Below, piece by piece: positions 1-4,852 of a stretch of 6,675 nucleotides of DNA (positions within the stretch are counted from its first letter, which is position 1; each line of letters starts with the position of its first letter). The notes beneath the pieces are model-generated. The model was not told the origin of the DNA, did no database searches, and saw only the letters and a list, made by a program, of their open reading frames with translations. A program made the translations under genes and the position numbers. This stretch comes from Micromonosporaceae bacterium (GTDB lineage Bacteria; Actinomycetota; Actinomycetes; Mycobacteriales; Micromonosporaceae): contig JADGHA010000241.1 in the NCBI GenBank assembly GCA_019689695.1, forward strand, positions 1 to 6,675. The letters run 5' to 3'.

Positions 1-42
1 GGCGTGGCGGTGCGGACCATCAACGACACCGCCCATCTTTAG
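1..42 (+). CDS. Possible C-terminal end of a CDS cut by the left window edge
   Basis: Reading from base 1 gives 13 codons (GVAVRTINDTAHL) and then a TAG stop at 40-42. Eleven of the 13 third positions are G or C, which is the coding bias seen in the clear genes of this window. The other two forward frames do not show this bias over the same bases. This supports the tail of a protein that starts outside the window. The fragment is far too short to name a family. The same bias could arise by chance over 13 codons, so this is a modest call. Confidence 0.35.
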   Translation, partial: GVAVRTINDTAHL

Positions 43-188
43 CTCAACGCCGCTCAGTTCCATGGGTGGGGCGGCCATCAAGGTTGTGGGATCGACAAGC
101 CATTCCCATGTCAATCTGTTTACCGAGTGTGCCCGGGTCTCGCCGGCAGCGCTAGCGTCGTACATATGACGTCTTCGATGCCGCCACG

Positions 189-626
189 ATGAGGCCGACG
201 ACTGGCCAGTTGACACCCCGCGGATTCGCCGGCGCAACCCTAGGTGGATGGCTCGCGCTCGCGCTCGTGGCGCTGCCGGTTGGCGGCTTTTTGCTATGGC
301 TCTTCGGCGGGCCGGACATCGATCCTGCCCGGTCGGCGGCCGATCGATTCGTGCAGCATCTGGAGCGCAACGAAGACCGGGCCGCCTATCTGTCGATGTG
401 TTCGACCGTGCAGGATCGAATCACCCTTGTGCAGTTCAGCGATGGGGTGGAGCGTCTGGGTCGGCCCGTCTCCCACTCCCTCAGCGACGCCGCCTTCGCG
501 GACGAGGCCGGAGCAAGTGCCGGTGTGACGGCGCGGCTGACCGACCGTTCGGGCAGGATAACGCCGGTCGATCTATATCTTGTCCACGAGGACGGCTGGC
601 GCGTCTGCAGTGACACTTTCGGCTGA
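189..626 (+). CDS. Small membrane-anchored protein with NTF2-like/DUF4878-style outer domain
   Basis: This is a 145-residue protein. A short Arg-containing N-terminus is followed by one hydrophobic segment (about residues 17-40), then a soluble domain of about 105 residues that would lie outside the membrane. The domain begins with ARSAADRFVQHLERNEDRAAY and ends with DLYLVHEDGWRVC. That pattern (a helix opening the domain, then strands ending in 'DGWRVC') is typical of small actinobacterial NTF2-like lipoprotein or membrane-anchored proteins. Cys71 and Cys140 could form a disulfide. The ATG at 189 is the only plausible start: the frame has a TAG stop at 153-155 and no start codon between. No clear Shine-Dalgarno is seen. 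The gene converges on the MarR gene with 7 bases between stops. Its function is unknown; the domain assignment is from pattern only and needs a profile search. Confidence 0.72.
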   Translation: MRPTTGQLTPRGFAGATLGGWLALALVALPVGGFLLWLFGGPDIDPARSAADRFVQHLERNEDRAAYLSMCSTVQDRITLVQFSDGVERLGRPVSHSLSDAAFADEAGASAGVTARLTDRSGRITPVDLYLVHEDGWRVCSDTFG

Positions 627-639
627 GTTGCCGTCAGCC
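621..639. terminator. Inverted repeat holding both convergent stop codons
   Basis: GGCTGA (621-626) and TCAGCC (634-639) are exact reverse complements separated by a 7-base loop. The stop codon of the left-hand gene is the TGA in one arm, and the stop codon of the minus-strand MarR gene is the TGA read from the other arm. The stem is only 6 bp and has no T-tract, so it may be a weak bidirectional terminator or a coincidence of two genes ending in the same Ala/Gly-type codon plus TGA. Confidence 0.35.
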
Positions 640-1131
640 CTCCTCTGGCCCATCCTCCCGCACCTGCGGCACCCGGCCGGCCTGGACGCTTCTGGCGTAC
701 TCGTCCATCGACTGGTTCAGCCGGTGCAAGAGCGCGGCGAGCATGCTGAGATCCTCGCCGGACCAGCCGGCCAGCATCCGGGCGTACAACTCCTCGCGGG
801 CCTTGCGCACGGCGGACATCCGGCTGAGTCCGGCCGGCGTCGCCGCGATGACCGCGCCGCGACGGTCCTGCGGGTCGCGCTTGCGGGAGACCAGGCCATC
901 CCTGAGGAGGGAGGCCACCTGGCGGGTGACGGTGGATCCGTCCAGGTGCAGCGCGGCGGCCAGCACCGAGACGTTCTGCGGGCCGGCCGCCGCCAGGTGG
1001 CGCAGGATCAGGTACGCCGCGCGGTCGAGCGCCCGGTGCGCCGGCACGGGCATCGCGCGGCGGGTGGCCTCGCCGCGCCGCATGAGCACCGCGACCTCGG
1101 TCTCGATGGCACTGATGGAGGGATCGGACAC
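634..1131 (-). CDS. MarR-family winged helix-turn-helix transcriptional regulator
   Basis: This 165-residue protein has the usual size of a MarR regulator, which acts as a dimer on palindromic operators and often responds to small aromatic or oxidising ligands. Residues 34-50 (ALDRAAYLILRHLAAAG) match the helix before the DNA-binding domain. Residues 53-80 form the helix-turn-helix, with recognition helix LDGSTVTRQVASLLRDGLV. Residues 82-100 form the wing, with the family's DPxDRR motif (D86, R90, R91). Long terminal helices for dimerisation flank it. GTG at 1131 was chosen because it gives the full helix 1. The SD is poor (GAGAG is almost next to the start). It lies 19 bases downstream of the TSUP permease on the same strand, so the two are probably cotranscribed and this protein may control the permease, though that is inference. 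No clear operator was found. Confidence 0.93.
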   Translation of the reverse strand: MSDPSISAIETEVAVLMRRGEATRRAMPVPAHRALDRAAYLILRHLAAAGPQNVSVLAAALHLDGSTVTRQVASLLRDGLVSRKRDPQDRRGAVIAATPAGLSRMSAVRKAREELYARMLAGWSGEDLSMLAALLHRLNQSMDEYARSVQAGRVPQVREDGPEEG

Positions 1132-1150
1132 GCTCTCATTCTGCTTGCCG

Positions 1151-1912
1151 TCAGAGCGCCCGGACCATCAGGATCGCTCCGATCACCGTTCCGAACACGA
1201 CGATCACCATGCGCAGCACGGCGGACGGCAGCCGGCGGGCCAGCCGGGCGCCGAGGTAACCGCCGACCACAGTGGCCGGTGCCAGGATCCCCACCCCGGC
1301 CCAGTTCACCGGCCCGAAGACGCCGAACGCCACCACAGTGGTCAGTCCGACCACCGCGGAGATGACATTCTTCAGTGCGCTGATCCGGGCCATCGTCTCG
1401 ACCAGCAGCAGGCCGAGCGCGGCCACCAGCATCACACCCAGCGCGGCGCCGAAGTAGCCGCCGTAGACGGAGCCGGCGGCGACCAGCGCCTGCAGCGACA
1501 CCTCCCGGCGGCGCCCGGACATCAGATGCGGCTGGCCGACCACGCGCCGCAGCCGGTCCTGGAAGGCGAGCACGGCCGCGGCTGCGAGCACCAGGAACGG
1601 CACAACCAGCTCGAAGGTGCGCGCCGGTGTCGCCAGCAGCAGCGCGCACCCTGCGGCTGCGCCGGCGACCATGGCCGGCAGGAGCCGGCGTACCAGCCGC
1701 CGCTGCCCGCCCAGGTCGGCCCTGCTGCCGGCGACGCTGCCGACGTAACCGGGGAAGACGGCGAGGGAATTAGTGACATTCGCCGCAACCGGGGACATAC
1801 CGACCGCCACCAGTGCGGGGAAGGTGATCAGCGACCCACCCCCGGCGATCGCGTTGACCGTGCCGGCGGCGAGCCCGGCGGCGAGCAGCAGTACGGCGTC
1901 CGCGAGATGCAT
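1151..1912 (-). CDS. TSUP-family (TauE/SafE) membrane transporter
   Basis: This 253-residue integral membrane protein has about 7-8 predicted membrane segments. It carries the two repeated TSUP hallmarks: the N-terminal AGTVNAIAGGGSLITFPALVAVG (residues 16-38) followed by NVTNS (45-49), and the second-half glycine-rich VYGGYFGAALG (149-159) followed by LKN (180-182). TSUP proteins move small anions such as sulfite, sulfoacetate, thiosulfate or other organosulfur and carboxylate compounds across the cytoplasmic membrane; the substrate cannot be read from the sequence. The ATG at 1912 gives a first membrane helix at residues 4-20. GGCGG lies 4 bases upstream as a weak SD. The gene is divergent from rnpB (78-base gap) and is followed by the MarR regulator, which suggests a regulated export or import unit. 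Confidence 0.92.
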   Translation of the reverse strand: MHLADAVLLLAAGLAAGTVNAIAGGGSLITFPALVAVGMSPVAANVTNSLAVFPGYVGSVAGSRADLGGQRRLVRRLLPAMVAGAAAGCALLLATPARTFELVVPFLVLAAAAVLAFQDRLRRVVGQPHLMSGRRREVSLQALVAAGSVYGGYFGAALGVMLVAALGLLLVETMARISALKNVISAVVGLTTVVAFGVFGPVNWAGVGILAPATVVGGYLGARLARRLPSAVLRMVIVVFGTVIGAILMVRAL

Positions 1913-1977
1913 GGTGCCGCCAGGCTAGGGGTTCGCGCGGATGGGGCCTACGGCGGGGTTCGCTGCGCTGTTTTGGG

Positions 1978-1983
1978 TAGACT
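1978..1983 (+). promoter_or_regulatory. Candidate -10 element of rnpB
   Basis: TAGACT fits the TAnnnT pattern and ends 7 bases before the first base of the P1 helix (1991). That is the spacing expected if transcription starts at or next to the mature 5' end. I see no good -35 hexamer at 16-18 bases upstream, so this is a partial promoter match only. Confidence 0.4.
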
Positions 1984-1990
1984 TGGGCGG

Positions 1991-2418
1991 CGACGGACGA
2001 GTCGACCGGGCGGTCGCGTCGGCGGGCCGCGAGCCCGTCGCCGAGGAACGTCCGGACTCCACAGGGCAGGGTGGTTGCTAACGGCAACCCGGGGTGACCC
2101 GCGGGAAAGTGCCACAGAAAACAAACCGCCGGACGGCGTGCGCCGATCCGGTAAGGGTGAAACGGCGGGGTAAGAGCCCACCAGCACCTCGGGTGACCGA
2201 GGTGGCTCGGTAAACCCCACCCGGAGCAAGGCCAAGACGGGCCGCCGCCGCGAGGCGGCGACCCACGCAGGCGTTTGAGGGCTGCCCGTCCGATGCCTGC
2301 GGGTGGGCCGCTAGAGCCTGTCGGCGACGGCAGGCCGAGATGGATGACCGCCGCCGGCGCGCCGGCCACATCGGCGTGCCGGGCACAGAATCCGGCGTAC
2401 AGGTCGACTCGTCCGTCG
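1991..2418 (+). ncRNA. rnpB: RNase P RNA, bacterial class A (actinobacterial type)
   Basis: This is the catalytic RNA of ribonuclease P, which with the RnpA protein removes 5' leaders from tRNA precursors. The ends are set by P1: 1991-2007 pairs perfectly with 2402-2418 (17 bp). P3 is 2020-2027 with 2033-2040. The conserved 5' core, beginning GAGGAACGTCCGGACTCC at 2043 (CR-I, P4 5' strand), is matched by ACAGAATCCGGCGTAC at 2385-2400 (CR-V, P4 3' strand). Between them are the A-rich ACAGAAAACAAACCGCC (2112-2128), GGTAAGGGTGAAAC, and the GGAGCAAGGCCAAGA block. P12 (2185-2204) is capped by a GTGA tetraloop. P15 (2266-2272 with 2295-2301) encloses the GAGGGCTGCCCG loop that should bind the tRNA CCA end. 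AGATGGATGACCGCC near 2338 is also conserved. The length, about 428 nt, is normal for actinobacteria. It is non-coding; open frames crossing it are artefacts. Confidence 0.97.
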
Positions 2419-2422
2419 ACCA

Positions 2423-2452
2423 CCAGTCCAGCCGCCGTCACATGGCGACTGG
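2423..2452 (+). terminator. Stem-loop just downstream of rnpB, possible terminator
   Basis: CCAGTC (2423-2428) pairs with GACTGG (2447-2452), and after a 2-base bulge GCC (2431-2433) can pair with GGC (2444-2446). The hairpin starts 4 bases after the mature 3' end of rnpB, where a transcription terminator or processing stem would be expected. There is no proper T-tract, only a pyrimidine-rich stretch (GTCTCTTCC) a few bases on. Actinobacterial terminators often lack U-runs, so this remains possible but unproven. Confidence 0.35.
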
Positions 2453-2757
2453 CCCGCCGTCTCTTCCGGTGCTGCTGGTCGTCCTTGGTCATTCGGCGTT
2501 TGACGGCACAGCGACGGCCCAGACGGCCCCGAAACGACCCGAGCCGACCGGGGTCGGCGACGAGCGGGTTGGCCGGCCGCTCGACCCCTCGCTGGCAAGT
2601 TCTGGGCGCATCGCCCGCCCTGGGCCCGGCCAAATCCGCCACCTCGGATTGCTGTCCGCCTGCGGAGGCCGCCGGCCGTGCCGATCCTGGCTGGTTGCTG
2701 TCACCGTTGCTGCCGATAGCCCCTTGTGATCAAATCCGTGCGGCGGCCGGGCCGCGC
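2453..2757. other. Intergenic stretch without a convincing gene
   Basis: Both strands are open in several frames here, but none shows the codon bias, start/SD context or recognisable protein pattern of a real gene, and several of these frames run back into rnpB. The only structure I see is a compact hairpin, GCCGACC (2543-2549) with GGTCGGC (2552-2558), which lies too far from rnpB to be its obvious terminator. The promoter of the following membrane protein gene probably lies in the last 100 bases, but I could not pick out clear hexamers. Confidence 0.5.
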
Positions 2758-2763
2758 GAGGGA
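2758..2763 (+). promoter_or_regulatory. Shine-Dalgarno that decides the start of the membrane protein
   Basis: GAGGGA lies 7 bases before the GTG at 2771, an ideal position. The earlier in-frame GTG at 2726 has no such site upstream. The extra 15 residues it would add (Arg/Lys-rich, low complexity) are also not needed for the fold. Confidence 0.6.
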
Positions 2764-2770
2764 AATCAAG

Positions 2771-3199
2771 GTGAGTCAGGAACAGCGCCGTCCAAAGCAG
2801 CTTCCGGGCAGCCATCTTGTCGCTGCCCTGGTCCTGGCCGTGCTCGTCCCGTGCGGGACAACCTCCGTGGTGGCCCGCGCATATGCCGCTTGCGATGTTG
2901 GGGTCAACGCGAGCGCCAACGCCTTCGGGTTCATGGCGGTGCTTCCCGTGCTGGCCATCGTCTATGCCGTCGTCCACGGTTTGGCTCTTGTCGTCGCGTA
3001 CGCGGTCACTGGGCGGTGGATGATGTCGCCGGCCTTGCGGGCCGGCGTCTCAGTGTTGACTACCGTTGTCGTCGTCGTGGTTTTCTCCTGGGCGTACTTC
3101 GCGCTTGCCGGCCTGCCTCTGCGGAATGCCCTGTGCCCGGCCGGAGAGCCCCCTTGGTGGCCGTATTGGCTACCGCCCTCCCACGACGTCTACCCGTAG
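2771..3199 (+). CDS. Small three-helix integral membrane protein of unknown function
   Basis: From GTG 2771 the product is 142 residues; starting at GTG 2726 it would be 157. Numbered from the GTG at 2771, hydrophobic segments lie at about residues 15-34 (HLVAALVLAVLVPCG), 50-77 (ANAFGFMAVLPVLAIVYAVVHGLALVVAY) and 91-113 (AGVSVLTTVVVVVVFSWAYFAL). The N-terminus is positively charged (QEQRRPKQLPG), so it probably stays in the cytoplasm. The C-terminus is short, with a WWPYW aromatic cluster ending SHDVYP. Three cysteines (28, 41, 122) fall near membrane boundaries. G/C at third positions is high but lower than in the ABC exporter gene. It stands alone: rnpB lies upstream and the MOSC gene is convergent. 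I do not recognise a family. Confidence 0.72.
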   Translation: MSQEQRRPKQLPGSHLVAALVLAVLVPCGTTSVVARAYAACDVGVNASANAFGFMAVLPVLAIVYAVVHGLALVVAYAVTGRWMMSPALRAGVSVLTTVVVVVVFSWAYFALAGLPLRNALCPAGEPPWWPYWLPPSHDVYP

Positions 3200-3222
3200 T
3201 GCAGTGGACCATCAGACGTTGA

Positions 3223-3249
3223 GGCGGAACTCAGGGGGACTCTTCCGCC
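3223..3249. terminator. Hairpin between convergent genes, possible bidirectional terminator
   Basis: GGCGGAA (3223-3229) and TTCCGCC (3243-3249) are exact reverse complements around a 13-base loop. The hairpin sits in the 83-base gap between the membrane protein stop (3199) and the MOSC gene stop (3283), where transcripts from both sides end. The GGAA/TTCC part could give a short U-run on either strand. No long T-tract follows. Confidence 0.45.
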
Positions 3250-3282
3250 ACCAGAGGCTGGCCGGTGCGGGATGGGACGTGG

Positions 3283-3957
3283 TCAGTCGAGCCAGGCGGC
3301 CTCGTCGCCCACCCGGATCCGGCCGGGTGTTTCGACGGCCGCGTACACCCCGAAGGCGTTGCCGGTCTCTTGCGCGACCCAGCGCAGCACGGCTCGGTCG
3401 TGCGGGACGGTGGTCGTCTGCTTAGTGATCATGACGCATCGGTCGCATGTTCCGATGAAGCGCACCAGCAGCTCACCGATGGCCATCCGCCGGCCGATCC
3501 AGCCGATTTCGGGGAATCCGTCGCCGCCCACGCCGTCCAGCACGAGATTGGGTCGGAACCTCGTCGCGTCGATCGCGCTCTCCGGCAGGGCCGCGCTCAG
3601 GCTGCGCAACGAGGTCGTCGTCAGAATGTGCAGCGCGGCAACCGCCGCGTCGCGCTGATGGCGGACCAGGCGCACCTTGGCGTCGACCGCGGCGCTGAGC
3701 CGGGTGTCCGCGTCGGCCGCGTCGGAGCGGAAGCGGTCGCCGTCGGGTGTGAACAGTTCGGCCACGCCCGGTTCCACCGTGACGGCACGCACCCGCATCA
3801 GCCCGGGGACGGCCCCGGCCCAGGTGACCTCGTCCTGGTCGTCGTGGACGGCCACCACCCGGTCGCCCTGCACTCCGCGCACGCCGACCTCGGCGGCGGT
3901 GAGGGGCTCGCCGCCAACCGACTTCACCGGATACCGCCACAGCTGGTCGACGCGCAT
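3283..3957 (-). CDS. MOSC domain protein with N-terminal MOSC beta-barrel
   Basis: This 224-residue protein starts at ATG 3957, with the G-run at 3966-3961 just upstream as SD. Longer frames start at TTG 3993 and add only 12 residues. The N-terminal domain opens with MRVDQLWRYPVKSVGGEPL (residues 1-19), the MOSC_N signature, and GDRVVAV near 31-37. The MOSC domain shows RFRPNLVLDG (133-142), a CxxC-type pair GTCDRCV (Cys171, Cys174) and the closing GNAFGVYAAVETPGRIRVGDE (199-219). MOSC proteins bind molybdenum cofactor or act in sulfur/reductive detoxification (mARC, YcbX/YiiM relatives), with a conserved cysteine as the presumed metal ligand; one of the Cys pair here is the candidate. The usual Asp-Pro after that cysteine is absent (it reads ITKQTTTVPHD). 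The gene stands alone with no cofactor-synthesis neighbours in view. The exact reaction is unknown. Confidence 0.93.
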   Translation of the reverse strand: MRVDQLWRYPVKSVGGEPLTAAEVGVRGVQGDRVVAVHDDQDEVTWAGAVPGLMRVRAVTVEPGVAELFTPDGDRFRSDAADADTRLSAAVDAKVRLVRHQRDAAVAALHILTTTSLRSLSAALPESAIDATRFRPNLVLDGVGGDGFPEIGWIGRRMAIGELLVRFIGTCDRCVMITKQTTTVPHDRAVLRWVAQETGNAFGVYAAVETPGRIRVGDEAAWLD

Positions 3958-4003
3958 GTTCCCCCCAAGATTCTGGCCGTCTGCTGATGTCAATCAATGC
4001 TAA

Positions 4004-4198
4004 GTGCACCGCGACCTCGGGTCCATCGCCACTTTCCCGCCGGACCGCCTGGTCAGCGCGGCGGTAATCCGCCTCCTCGTCCGATACTGGCGCGAGCTAG
4101 TTCGGTACGAGCGCGAGGGAGAGTCACCCGGTCGCCGCTTCGTCAGCGTTCCACCCGGCCAAGCCGGTCAGTGGCTGAGGTCACACGGAAATCCTTAG
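4004..4198 (+). CDS. Possible small protein, 64 residues, upstream of the TetR operator
   Basis: GTG at 4004, directly after an in-frame TAA, opens a 64-residue frame that ends in TAG at 4196-4198, one base before the TetR operator palindrome. About three quarters of third positions are G or C. The middle section (VSAAVIRLLVRYWRELVRYERE, here given in part) reads like a real amphipathic helix, followed by a Pro/Gly-rich tail. Against it are the lack of a Shine-Dalgarno or a clear leaderless promoter and an overlapping frame of similar length. I recognise no family. It may simply be the upstream region of the TetR operon. Confidence 0.28.
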   Translation: MHRDLGSIATFPPDRLVSAAVIRLLVRYWRELVRYEREGESPGRRFVSVPPGQAGQWLRSHGNP

Positions 4199-4217
4199 TG
4201 AGTGAGTGACTCACTCA
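4199..4217. promoter_or_regulatory. Perfect 19-bp palindrome, probable TetR operator
   Basis: The arms TGAGTGAGT and ACTCACTCA are exact inverse complements around a single central G. The site lies 14 bases before the TetR start codon and ends 2 bases before the -10-like TAGTAT, so it fills the spacer between -35 and -10. A repressor bound here would block RNA polymerase. Size, symmetry and place are those expected of the self-operator of a TetR dimer. Binding by the adjacent protein is inferred, not shown. Confidence 0.85.
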
Positions 4218-4219
4218 GC

Positions 4220-4225
4220 TAGTAT
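4220..4225 (+). promoter_or_regulatory. -10 element of the TetR-ABC operon, predicts a leaderless mRNA
   Basis: TAGTAT matches TAnnnT with TAtAaT-like ends. With the usual 6-7 base spacing, transcription would begin at 4232, which is the G of the TetR GTG start codon. No Shine-Dalgarno lies upstream of that GTG. A weak -35 (TAGTGA at 4196-4201) would give an 18-base spacer. Leaderless genes are common in actinobacteria. Confidence 0.62.
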
Positions 4226-4231
4226 TCGGCG

Positions 4232-4852
4232 GTGACTTCCCGACCCGCGACGGACGCCGGGCGAGCCCGGCCGATGCCGCCCGACGAGCGGCGCGCCATG
4301 CTCATCGGCGCCACCCGCGCGCTCGTGGCCCAGTTCGGACCGAAGGTCACCACCAAGCAGATCGCCGAGGCGGCCGGCGTGGCCGAGGGCACCATCTTCC
4401 GGGTCTTCAAGGACAAGCAGGAGCTGGTCCAGGCCGCGATCGGGCAGGCGCTCGACCCCACGCCGGTGGTCGCCGAGCTGCTCGGTGTGGACACCACCCT
4501 GCCGCTGCGGGAGCGCCTGGTCGTGGTCACCGAGATCATGCAGCGGCGGCTGCTGCAGGTGTTCGACCTGATGGTCGCGCTGCGGGTGCACGGCCCGCCG
4601 GAGCAGGCGGCCGGTCGCCACCGGCCCCGGATCGCGCCGCAGGAGACCATCACGAACGAGGTGATCCGGCTGTTGGAGCCAGATGCCGACAAGTTCCGCT
4701 GCCCGCTCCCCGAGGTGGTGCGGGTGCTGCGGCTGCTGACCTTCGCCGGCTCGCACCCGCTGATCACCGACGGCAAGCTGATGACGGCCGACGAGATCGC
4801 GAGTGTCGTGCTCGACGGCATGCTTTCACGAACGGGGGAGACTCATTGCTGA
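4232..4852 (+). CDS. TetR-family repressor, probable regulator of the downstream ABC exporter
   Basis: This is a 206-residue protein, the normal TetR length. Residues 18-60 hold the DNA-binding domain: helix 1 DERRAMLIGATRALVAQFG, then the helix-turn-helix VTTKQIAEAAGVAEGTIFRVFKDKQELVQAAI, with recognition helix AEGTIFRVF (51-59). The rest is a helical ligand-binding and dimerisation domain with no readable ligand. The first 17 residues are a flexible Arg/Pro tail. GTG 4232 is chosen because it coincides with the predicted transcription start. The gene probably represses itself and the pump through the palindrome at 4199-4217, with release by a pump substrate. Its last 7 bases overlap the ABC gene, so translation is likely coupled. 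Confidence 0.95.
   Translation: MTSRPATDAGRARPMPPDERRAMLIGATRALVAQFGPKVTTKQIAEAAGVAEGTIFRVFKDKQELVQAAIGQALDPTPVVAELLGVDTTLPLRERLVVVTEIMQRRLLQVFDLMVALRVHGPPEQAAGRHRPRIAPQETITNEVIRLLEPDADKFRCPLPEVVRVLRLLTFAGSHPLITDGKLMTADEIASVVLDGMLSRTGETHC
4834..4840 (+). promoter_or_regulatory. Shine-Dalgarno that sets the TTG start of the ABC gene
   Basis: GGGGGAG sits inside the end of the TetR coding region, 5 bases before TTG 4846. It supports the unusual start codon, because the N-terminus it gives, MLIRLLRTYLRPY, is the form I recall for this half-exporter group. Confidence 0.75.

Noticed and set aside
61..110. CATGGG and CCCATG inverted pair before the first gene
   Set aside because: The 38-base loop and 6-bp arms make a functional hairpin unlikely, and no T-tract follows.
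157..173. Imperfect palindrome GTCGTACATATGAC just before the gene at 189
   Set aside because: Only 10 of 14 positions are symmetric, and no -10/-35 pair could be placed with it. It is too weak to call an operator.
743..2173. A 476-residue open frame on the plus strand
   Set aside because: It is antisense to the MarR and TSUP genes and then runs into rnpB. Its composition is Arg/His/Gln/Gly-rich with no protein pattern.
2275..3222. A 315-residue open frame on the plus strand
   Set aside because: It starts inside rnpB and overlaps the membrane protein in another frame. It is Arg/Pro-rich and shows no fold.
3265..3987. A 240-residue open frame on the plus strand
   Set aside because: It is the antisense shadow of the MOSC gene, whose motifs are unmistakable on the minus strand.
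3988..3993. Consensus -35 hexamer TTGACA on the minus strand upstream of the MOSC gene
   Set aside because: No acceptable -10 lies 16-18 bases downstream; the nearest A/T-rich hexamer is only 12 bases away. The match could be chance.
4155..4167. CCGGC-CAA-GCCGG inverted repeat upstream of the TetR operator
   Set aside because: The arms are 5 bp of common GC-rich sequence with a 3-base loop, inside a possible small CDS. Such repeats are expected by chance in this DNA.
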